A stretch of 64,000 nt of DNA from Planctomycetota bacterium. Lineage in GTDB: Bacteria > Planctomycetota > UBA1135 > GCA-002686595. A program made the position numbers and the translations under genes. The notes under the pieces are model-generated. The model was not told the DNA's origin and ran no database searches. It saw nothing but the letters and a program-made list of their open reading frames with translations. Location of the stretch: the NCBI GenBank assembly GCA_002686265.1, contig NZBA01000120.1, positions 1-64,000 on the forward strand, read 5' to 3'. This document shows positions 53,784 to 60,782 of the stretch, piece after piece (within the stretch, counting starts at the first letter, position 1; every line of letters starts with the position of its first letter).

Positions 53784-54771
53784 CGGAAGCGATAGTACTT
53801 GAGAAAACACGGATCATCCCTTCTCGCGCCGTCGGCGCAACTTCGGTCAACTCGCGGGCCAGGCACGATGCCTCCCGCGATGCGGTCCACATGCCGCGCT
53901 GCTGCTCTCGCCTGCGGCTGGCGACCCAGGCATCCACGGCTTCTTCCGGTGCGCTGCCGACGCGGTCCTCGAACCTCACCGCGGCGGCCTGGGCCTCGCT
54001 GCGGTCGCCCACCTGCAGCGACCAGGCGCACCAACTGAGGGTGCTGTTCGCCGAGGCGCACTGAGAACGGCCGGCGGCCCGATAGGCGTTTCGCGCTGCC
54101 CGTGCGCTCCCCGCCAAGCCGTAGACCGCGCCCTGCCAACCCAGGCTCATCATCGCTAGGAACGGATCGAGCGTCCTCGCGGCGATCTCGCCGAAGGTGA
54201 GCCGGGCGCTGTGGAGCTGTCGCGACTGGGCCTGCTCCAGACCTACGAGGAAACGGTGGTGGTCGTCGGGGACGAGGCGGAACAGCGCGGCGGCCAGGCG
54301 GGCGAGGTGTCCAGGGCGTGCGGGATGCTCGCGACCGGCCTCGAGCAAGCCGAGAATCGCAACCCCGCCGCTGTCCTCGCCGAAGGACGCGGCGAGGGAC
54401 TGGATCGTCTCCTCCAGGCTCCCGGCAGGGGGAACGGGGCCCCTGTCGTCCCGGGAACCCTGGTTGGAGGCCAGCGGCTGCCCCGCCAGCAGCCCCATGC
54501 GCTCGTCCGCCAGGAACCGCTCCTGGAACAGGGTGCGCAAGAGGCCGGCGGCCTCCTCGCGGTAGACGAGCAGGAGCTCGCGCTCGGCGGCGGTCAGGCC
54601 CGTGGCCCAGGGGCTCACCGGCTCTGCGTCCAGAACGGCCGGGCCCGCGGGGCGAGCCGCCCGTTGCAGGAGGCTGGAGGCGGGGTCGGTCGCGATCTCG
54701 TGCAGCAGGCGCGCGACCTCGGGGTCGAGGGGCGGCCGCTGCCGCGTCTTGTGGTCTTGTCCGGTCTTCAT
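53761..54771 (-). CDS. Hypothetical cytoplasmic protein, 336 residues
   Basis: ATG overlaps the upstream stop by 4 bases (ATGA), fixing the start. Predicted alpha-helical and Ala/Arg/Glu-rich, with LDPEVARLLHEIATDP near the N-terminus and a helical-repeat-like second half (ARTLDPFLAMMSLGWQG, RAARNAYRAAGRSQCASANS, CAWSLQVGDRSEAQAAAVRFED) that looks like TPR units. No signal peptide or membrane helix. Unknown function; operon with the 268-residue protein upstream and a secreted protein downstream hints at a shared envelope-related task. Confidence 0.65.
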   Translation of the reverse strand: MKTGQDHKTRQRPPLDPEVARLLHEIATDPASSLLQRAARPAGPAVLDAEPVSPWATGLTAAERELLLVYREEAAGLLRTLFQERFLADERMGLLAGQPLASNQGSRDDRGPVPPAGSLEETIQSLAASFGEDSGGVAILGLLEAGREHPARPGHLARLAAALFRLVPDDHHRFLVGLEQAQSRQLHSARLTFGEIAARTLDPFLAMMSLGWQGAVYGLAGSARAARNAYRAAGRSQCASANSTLSWCAWSLQVGDRSEAQAAAVRFEDRVGSAPEEAVDAWVASRRREQQRGMWTASREASCLARELTEVAPTAREGMIRVFSSTIASDDLVTSH

Positions 54772-55574
54772 GCTGTCGGTTCCTCTCGGGTGCCCGGTGC
54801 GTTGGCCTCGCCCAGGGCGGCCTCTGCGCCGTTCGCCGGCGCGCCGGCCAGGGAACCCATGGCACGGAAAGCCCTGGCCAAGCGCCGCCAGACCGTCTCG
54901 CGGCGGTCCTCGTCGGAAGCGGCCGCCACCCGCCGGGCGCAGCGCTCGATCGACTCGCCCTCGATGACCGCCGCGTAGAACACGCTCCGCGTCGTCGCCG
55001 GGAGAACGTTGAACGCGGCGCAAGCGCGCGCCACCGAAGCGGGCTCGATGCCCAGGGTGTCGCACAGGATGACGGCGAGCAGGGAGTCGCTTCCCGAGTT
55101 GTCGCCTCCGGAGGGCACTCCGGAGAACACTAGGCACTCCGCCGCATCCCGCGCCGCGCCGCGGGCGTCGGCGTCCAGCAGGTCGTCGATCGCCTGGTCC
55201 ACCCCCTCGGCGATCCAGTCGGCGCCGGCGAGATCCCCGCGCGCACCGCGGGCCGCGGTCAGGCTGGCCGTGAGAGCGATCCGGGCGCGGGCTCGTCGCT
55301 CGACCTGCGCGGGCTCCAACAGCAGGGCGCGCTCGCTGATCCGCCGGGCACACCTGCGGGCGATCTGCAGAGGATCTCCCTCCCAGAGGCGCCCCAGCAG
55401 GCTCCTGGCGCCGGCCTCCTCGCCGACGCACTCCACGGCCCACCGCGCAAGGCGCGCATCGGCTCTCGCGCCGGCGGCCTCCCCGGCCTCCGCCTCTCCC
55501 GTCGCTGATCCCGCGATCACGTCCGCGTCGAGGCGGCGGTCGAGTGAGGAGTCGGGAGTCTCGAAGTCGTGCAT
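54768..55574 (-). CDS. Hypothetical protein with faint sigma-factor-like C-terminal helices
   Basis: 268 residues from ATG 55574 (MHDFETPDSSLDRRL). Ala/Arg-rich helical protein. A segment near residues 210-245 (FNVLPATTRSVFYAAVIEGESIERCARR) resembles the LPxxxRxVFxxxxxEGxS spacing of sigma-70 region 4 of ECF sigma factors, but the conserved helix-turn-helix that should follow is not convincing and no region 2 is seen. I therefore leave it unnamed. First gene of the minus-strand group; no promoter or ribosome site could be recognised in the 227-base divergent spacer with msrA. Confidence 0.6.
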   Translation of the reverse strand: MHDFETPDSSLDRRLDADVIAGSATGEAEAGEAAGARADARLARWAVECVGEEAGARSLLGRLWEGDPLQIARRCARRISERALLLEPAQVERRARARIALTASLTAARGARGDLAGADWIAEGVDQAIDDLLDADARGAARDAAECLVFSGVPSGGDNSGSDSLLAVILCDTLGIEPASVARACAAFNVLPATTRSVFYAAVIEGESIERCARRVAAASDEDRRETVWRRLARAFRAMGSLAGAPANGAEAALGEANAPGTREEPTA

Positions 55575-55787
55575 CGTGCGAGCGCGGCGCCGCGAGGCGC
55601 GAACTCGAGGTTGGAACGACTCGCCGAGATCGTCAACGCGATCCCGCGCCACCGCACCACAAACCCGCCTCCGGCCCCCCAGGAGGCCGTTCCCAAGATC
55701 GGGGGGCGCCGAACGAGAGCGCGGATTCCCCATTTCGCAGTACGGTGGAGCGGCGGCGGAACCGCCGACAGACCCTTCCCGGCGCGT

Positions 55788-55793
55788 TAGGAT
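55788..55793 (+). promoter_or_regulatory. -10-like TAGGAT 8 bases before the msrA ATG
   Basis: TAGGAT is followed by eight bases and the ATG; predicted leader about 2 bases. The same hexamer and a similar distance occur before phnA. There is no Shine-Dalgarno sequence. Confidence 0.48.
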
Positions 55794-55801
55794 GGGCGCC
55801 G

Positions 55802-56416
55802 ATGCGCCCCCTTGTTCTCGGAACCCTCGCCCTGGCTCTGACGGCCTGCGGCTCGAAGACCATGACCGACCTCCCCGCCTCTCAGCCTTCGCCCGTCCCC
55901 GGGGCACCGGTCGCCACCTTCGGCGCCGGTTGCTTCTGGTGCGTCGAAGCCGTCTTCGAGCGCATCGAGGGCGTTACGGGCGTCGAATCCGGCTACATGG
56001 GCGGGCATGTGGCCGACCCGACCTACCGCCAGGTGTGCGAGAAGGACACGGGCCACGCGGAGGTCGTGCAGGTGACCTTCGACCCCGACCGCGTCTCCTT
56101 CGACGTCCTACTGGCCTGGTTCTGGCGTCTGCATGACCCGACTACGCTCCATCGCCAGGGCGCGGACGAGGGGCCGCAGTACCGCTCGGCGATCTTCTAC
56201 CACTCCGAGGAGCAGCGCCGGCTGGCGGAGGCGGCACGCGCGGAGCGCGATGCCTCGGGGGAATTCGACGCGCCGATCGTGACCGAGATCAGCGCCGCGA
56301 GCACCCTGTACACAGCCGAGGGCTACCACCAGGACTACTACGAGCTGAACAAGAGCCAGCCGTACTGTCGCTTGGTCATCGCTCCCAAGCTCGACAAGCT
56401 AGGGCTCGACGAGTGA
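55802..56416 (+). CDS. msrA: Exported peptide-methionine (S)-S-oxide reductase (lipoprotein)
   Basis: 204 residues. An N-terminal lipoprotein signal (VLGTLALALTAC, lipobox LTAC, Cys about 20) places the enzyme outside the cytoplasm. The catalytic motif GCFWC is at 43-47 with nucleophile Cys44 and a second Cys47; GGHVADPTYRQVC, DTGHAEVVQVTFDP, HDPTTLHRQGADEGPQYRS and YHQDYYELN complete the MsrA fold. Reduces methionine-S-sulfoxide in exported proteins, which fits a cell rich in periplasmic redox proteins. Coupled by GTGA to the large PQQ-propeller gene. Confidence 0.94.
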   Translation: MRPLVLGTLALALTACGSKTMTDLPASQPSPVPGAPVATFGAGCFWCVEAVFERIEGVTGVESGYMGGHVADPTYRQVCEKDTGHAEVVQVTFDPDRVSFDVLLAWFWRLHDPTTLHRQGADEGPQYRSAIFYHSEEQRRLAEAARAERDASGEFDAPIVTEISAASTLYTAEGYHQDYYELNKSQPYCRLVIAPKLDKLGLDE

Positions 56417-59400
56417 GCGTGGGCCGCCGCTTCTGCTCGCGCGCCCTCGGCCCGGCGGGGGTCCTCGCCGTAGCTCTCTGCACCCCGGCCGCGGCCGGCG
56501 ACTGGCCCATGTTCCGCTCGGACGCCGAGCGCAGCGCTTACTCGCCCGACGCCCTCCCCGCGGATCTCGAAGCGGTCTGGACCTACCGCCCCGACCACGC
56601 TCCCGATCCCGCCTGGCCCAACCTGGCGCGCATGCGCTTCGACCGCGCCCACCACGTCGCCGTGGCCGGCGGCGTGGTCGTGTTCGGCGGTTCGGTCGAC
56701 GGTCGCGTCGTGGCCCTCGACGCCACAGACGGCCGCGAGCGCTGGTCGGCCTTCTGCGAGGGGCCCGTGCGCTTCGCCCCGGCCATCGGCGCGGGCCTCG
56801 CCTTCGTCGCCTCAGACGACGGCTTCCTGCGCGCCTTCGACCTCGCCGACGGTTCCCTGCGCTGGAAGCACCGCGGTGGCCCCGACGGCCGGCGGGTGTT
56901 GGGTAACGAGCGCCTCGTCTCGCGCTGGCCCGCGCGCGGCGGTCCGGTCGTGCGCGACGGCACCGTCTACTTCACCGCCGGCATCTGGCCCTCCGACGGC
57001 GTGTTCGTGATCGCCCTCGAGGCCGCCACCGGGCGCACCCGATGGGTCGAGGACGAGACCGGCTCCCTGCGCATGGCCCAGCCCCACGGGGGAGCGGAGG
57101 CCGAGAGCGGCGTGGCGGCCCAGGGACATCTGGTGGCGACCGAGGAGCGGCTGCTCGTTCCCACCGGCCGTGCCGTCCCCGCCGCCTTCCGCCGCGCCGA
57201 CGGCGCCTTCGAGTACTACCACCTCCAGTCCCAGAGCCCGCGCGGCGGCACCGCGACGATGGCCTCGGGGAAGCTGTTCTTCAACAGCGGCCGCTTCTTC
57301 GACGCCAAGACCGGCGCGGCCGCGGGTACGGCGGGGAAGGCGGGGTCCGCCGTCGCGGGCCTCGTCGACGGACTCGTCACGACCTCGGCGTCGGGGCTCG
57401 CCGTGCATCGCTGGGAGGAGCTCGAGGACGGTACGCGCGCCCTGCGTCCGGCGCTCTCGGTCCCGGCGGTCACCGCCGACCGTTCCCTGATCGTCTGCGC
57501 GGACCAGGCCTTCGTCGGCGGCGCGGGCACGCTCCAGCGTGTCGACCTCACGACGGGCACGGTCGACTGGGAGCGGCGCGAACTGCCCGGCGCGGTCGAG
57601 GGCCTCGCCGCCGCCGGCGGACGCCTGTTCGCCAGCTTGGACGACGGGACCCTGCTGGCCTTCGCGCGGCCCGATGGGGGCGTCCCGCCGATCGGGGGCG
57701 GCCCGCGGGCCGACGGTTACCCCTCGACCGACGCCGGCGGGCGCCGGCGGGCGCCTCTCGCACCGCCCACGCCCGCCGAGCGCGCCGCCGAGGCGATCCT
57801 CGCGCGCTCCGCCGTGCGCGCGGGCTACTGCGTCGATCTCGAGGCCGCTGACGGCGCCCTCGCGGGCGCCCTCGCGCGCAAGAGCGACCTCTTCGTGATC
57901 GCCCTGATCGCCGACGCGCGCGCGGCGGACGCGGCCCGCGAGCGACTGGCCGCCGAGGGCCTGCTCGGCAGCCGGGTCAGCGTGCACACCGCCGCCACCT
58001 CCGACGTCGGCGACTTCCCGGCCTGGATCGCGGACCTCGTCGTCAGCTCCGCCTCCCTCTCCGGCGGTGCGGTCGACTCCGCCGCGGCGCGCCGCCTGCA
58101 GCGTCCCGAGGGCGGGGTGTGCTGCTTCGGTCCTCCGGCCGCGTTGGAGCTCGACCGGCGCGGGACCCTGCCCGGCGCCGGCTCCTGGACCCACCAGTAC
58201 GCCGATCCGGCCAACAGCGTGTGCTCTCAGGACACGATCGACGGTCCGCTCGGCATGCGCTGGTTCCGCGAAGTCGACCAGCGCATCACCCAGCGTCACG
58301 GCCGCGGCCCCGCGCCCCTCGTCCACGCCGGCCGCATCTTCTCCCTCGGCCAGGACTCCCTGCTGGCGGTGGACGCCTACAACGGCCGCGTGTTGTGGGA
58401 GGCCGCTCTCCCGGGGATCCTCGCCGCCTACGAGGGCGACCACCTGATGGGAACGGCGGGCGTCGGCGGCGTGGCCTGCGTGGCCGGCGACGCGCTGTTC
58501 GTGCGCCGCGGCGATCACTGCCTGCGCTTCGACACGGCGACCGGAGAGCGGACGGCGCGCTTTCGGGCTCCCCCCCCAGCCGGAGGCGGCGAGTCGATCT
58601 GGGGCGCGATCGCCACCGACGGCGAGCGTTTGTACGGGAGCCTCGCCGACCCCGACCACGTCGTCACCTACCGCTACCAGAACAGCGGTGAGCTCGACTT
58701 GCAGCGGACCGAGTCGACGAGCCTGTTCGCCCTCGACGCTTCCCATGGAGCACAGCTTTGGCGCTACGACGCCGAGCACTCCCTGCGCCACAACGCCGTC
58801 GCCTTCGGCGGCGGGCGCGTGTACCTGATCGACCGCCCCCAGGCGGCGTTCGACCGCACGCGCGAGGAGGTCGAGGGCGCGGTCCACCCGCCGGGAGACC
58901 TTCGCGCCCTCGACGCCGCCGACGGCTCCCTCTTGTGGGAGGTGCCCGAGGCGTGGGGGACGCTGCTCGCCTGGGGCGCGGCGGGCCACGTCCTGTTGAT
59001 GGGCTACCAGCCGACGCGCTTCCGCCTGCGCTCGGAGACCGGCGGTCGGCTGGCGGCCTTCGCCGCCGCGGACGGCCACGAGTTGTGGTCGATCGACGCC
59101 GCCTACGATTCGCGCCCGATGATCGTTGGCGCGACGGTCTACGCCCCCGGCGGGGCCTGGGGCCTTGCCGACGGCGCGCCGGCACCCTTCCCCTTCTCGC
59201 GCTCCTACGGCTGCGGCGTGCTGGCTTGCGGCGAGAGCTTGGCGGTCTTCCGTTCGGCGACCCTCGGCTACACCGACCTCTCCGATCCCTCCCGCGTCGA
59301 GAACTTCGGCGGCCTGCGTCCTGGTTGTTGGATCAACGCTATCCCCGCCGCGGGGTTGGTCTTGGTGCCCGACGGCTCCGCCGGCTGCGTCTGCTCCTAC

Positions 59401-59703
59401 CAGAACCGCTCCTGGGTGGCCCTGCACGGCGAGGATCTCCCCCCCCCGCGCATGATCCCCGCCGGCGGCGTGTTCGACGCGCCGGTGGAGGTTCGCTTCG
59501 AGGTGCGCGGCGGGGTGCCCGGAGAGGTGCGCTACACTCTCGACGGCTCACGGCCGACCGCCGCCTCGCCCCCCGCCGGGGGCTCGCTGCGGATCGCCGC
59601 CGACGCGCGCCTGCGGGCGGCGACCTTCGTTCCCGGCGCCCACCCCAGCGCGCCGGTCGGGGCGGACTTCCGCTTCGGGTCGCGCCCCGACAGCGATGGC
59701 TGA
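56413..59703 (+). CDS. Exported PQQ-type propeller protein with inserted degenerate methyltransferase-like domain
   Basis: 1096 residues from a GTG overlapping the msrA stop. Sec signal (AGVLAVALCTPAAAG). DWPMFRSDAERSAYSP opens a PQQ-binding-like propeller with blades such as GRVVALDATDGRERW, GFLRAFDLADGSLRW and GTLQRVDLTTGTVDW (about 30-440). Residues about 455-550 resemble a class I SAM methyltransferase (GYCVDLEAADGALAGALA, ERLAAEGLLGSRVSVHTA), but the GxGxG loop is lost. A second set of blades follows (about 575-1000: LLAVDAYNGRVLWE, DLRALDAADGSLLWE). The end, about 1015-1090, is a chitobiase/hexosaminidase C-terminal-like beta domain (VRYTLDGSRPT). Probably a periplasmic scaffold or dehydrogenase relative; PQQ ligands not verifiable. 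Confidence 0.82.
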   Translation: MSVGRRFCSRALGPAGVLAVALCTPAAAGDWPMFRSDAERSAYSPDALPADLEAVWTYRPDHAPDPAWPNLARMRFDRAHHVAVAGGVVVFGGSVDGRVVALDATDGRERWSAFCEGPVRFAPAIGAGLAFVASDDGFLRAFDLADGSLRWKHRGGPDGRRVLGNERLVSRWPARGGPVVRDGTVYFTAGIWPSDGVFVIALEAATGRTRWVEDETGSLRMAQPHGGAEAESGVAAQGHLVATEERLLVPTGRAVPAAFRRADGAFEYYHLQSQSPRGGTATMASGKLFFNSGRFFDAKTGAAAGTAGKAGSAVAGLVDGLVTTSASGLAVHRWEELEDGTRALRPALSVPAVTADRSLIVCADQAFVGGAGTLQRVDLTTGTVDWERRELPGAVEGLAAAGGRLFASLDDGTLLAFARPDGGVPPIGGGPRADGYPSTDAGGRRRAPLAPPTPAERAAEAILARSAVRAGYCVDLEAADGALAGALARKSDLFVIALIADARAADAARERLAAEGLLGSRVSVHTAATSDVGDFPAWIADLVVSSASLSGGAVDSAAARRLQRPEGGVCCFGPPAALELDRRGTLPGAGSWTHQYADPANSVCSQDTIDGPLGMRWFREVDQRITQRHGRGPAPLVHAGRIFSLGQDSLLAVDAYNGRVLWEAALPGILAAYEGDHLMGTAGVGGVACVAGDALFVRRGDHCLRFDTATGERTARFRAPPPAGGGESIWGAIATDGERLYGSLADPDHVVTYRYQNSGELDLQRTESTSLFALDASHGAQLWRYDAEHSLRHNAVAFGGGRVYLIDRPQAAFDRTREEVEGAVHPPGDLRALDAADGSLLWEVPEAWGTLLAWGAAGHVLLMGYQPTRFRLRSETGGRLAAFAAADGHELWSIDAAYDSRPMIVGATVYAPGGAWGLADGAPAPFPFSRSYGCGVLACGESLAVFRSATLGYTDLSDPSRVENFGGLRPGCWINAIPAAGLVLVPDGSAGCVCSYQNRSWVALHGEDLPPPRMIPAGGVFDAPVEVRFEVRGGVPGEVRYTLDGSRPTAASPPAGGSLRIAADARLRAATFVPGAHPSAPVGADFRFGSRPDSDG

Positions 59704-60652
59704 GGCGGGTCCGCCCCTCCTGGAGGAGATCGAGGCGGCCGCGCGCCTGTTGGGCGAGGTGCTCGTGCCCACGCCCTTGGTCGCCTTCGCAGACGGCGGC
59801 GGCGAGCTGTCGTTGAAGGTCGAGCTGGGCCAGCCGACCGGGTCCTTCAAGGTGCGCGGGGTGTTCCACGCCGTGGCGCGCATGGACCCCGCGCGCCGCG
59901 TCCGGGGCATCAGCACGGTCAGCGCCGGGAACACGGCCAAGGCCCTGGCCTGGGCGGGGCGGCACTTCGGCGTCCCCGCGCGCAGCCTGATGCCAAAGGG
60001 CGCGCCGCGGACGAAGATCGACGCCGTGCGCGAGCTCGGCGGGACGCCGGTCCTGGTCGAGACGGACGAGTTGTTCCGCTACCTGGGCGAGCGCGGCTGG
60101 GAGGTGGAGCCCTACGCCTTCGTCCATCCCTGGATCGACCGCGACGTGCTCGTGGGCCACGGGACCCTGGGGTTGGAGATCGCCGAAGAGTGCCCCGATG
60201 TGGACACGGTCTTCGTCCCCGTCGGTGGCGGAGGGTTGTTGGGCGGGGTCGGCAGCGCGCTGCGGGCGGTGCGCGCGGGCGTGCGCCTCGTCGCCGTCGA
60301 GCCCGCCGGGTGTCCGGCCCTCTCCGCCGCCCTGGCCGCGGGTGCGCCGGTGGGCGTGGACTGCGAGACGATCTGCGACGGGGTGGCCGTGCCCCGGATC
60401 GCCGAGGAGGTCTTCGCCCTCCTGCGCGAGCTCGCCGACGAGGTCGTCTTGGTGGAGGAGGCGCAAGTGCGTGCGACGATCCGGGAGCTGTTCGAGAGCA
60501 CCGGCCTGGTCGCCGAGGGCGCGGGCGCCCTGGCCCTGGCGGCGGCGCGGCGCGTGCCGGCGGCGGAGCGCGGGCGGGCGGTGTGCCTGGTGACCGGCGG
60601 CGCCATCGACGGCGACCTGTTGGCCGGAATCCTGGCCGGCGGGCGGGTCTGA
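59696..60652 (+). CDS. PLP-dependent serine/threonine dehydratase family enzyme
   Basis: 318 residues; starts 8 bases inside the end of the preceding gene. Fold-type II PLP enzyme: the Schiff-base Lys is in GSFKVRG (Lys about 51), STVSAGNTAKALAWAGRHFG is the Asn-bearing loop, and VPVGGGGLLGGVGSAL is the glycine-rich phosphate-binding loop. Very similar in layout to threonine deaminase (IlvA catalytic domain) and serine racemase, without a regulatory ACT domain. Likely catabolic deamination of serine or threonine to keto acids; cytoplasmic. Confidence 0.88.
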   Translation: MAEAGPPLLEEIEAAARLLGEVLVPTPLVAFADGGGELSLKVELGQPTGSFKVRGVFHAVARMDPARRVRGISTVSAGNTAKALAWAGRHFGVPARSLMPKGAPRTKIDAVRELGGTPVLVETDELFRYLGERGWEVEPYAFVHPWIDRDVLVGHGTLGLEIAEECPDVDTVFVPVGGGGLLGGVGSALRAVRAGVRLVAVEPAGCPALSAALAAGAPVGVDCETICDGVAVPRIAEEVFALLRELADEVVLVEEAQVRATIRELFESTGLVAEGAGALALAAARRVPAAERGRAVCLVTGGAIDGDLLAGILAGGRV

Positions 60653-60686
60653 GGCGGTGATCGCGAAGCGTAGGGCGGGGCCGGCG

Positions 60687-60714
60687 TTGTCCCCCGGCCG
60701 CGTAACGGTAGCAT
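60687..60714 (+). promoter_or_regulatory. Candidate promoter TTGTCC-N16-TAGCAT
   Basis: In the 130-base gap before the TonB-dependent receptor gene, TTGTCC (60687-60692) and TAGCAT (60709-60714) have a 16-base spacer. The predicted leader is about 62 bases. Confidence 0.42.
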
Positions 60715-60782
60715 CGGGTCCGTCCAGACACAGATGCGCGCTGCCGGCGCACGCCTCGAATCTCCCCGAGAAGGCCCACACG

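Noticed and set aside
54768..55574. ECF sigma factor
   Set aside because: Only a short LPxxxRxVF-like pattern is seen; region 2 and the helix-turn-helix are missing, so the name is not supported.
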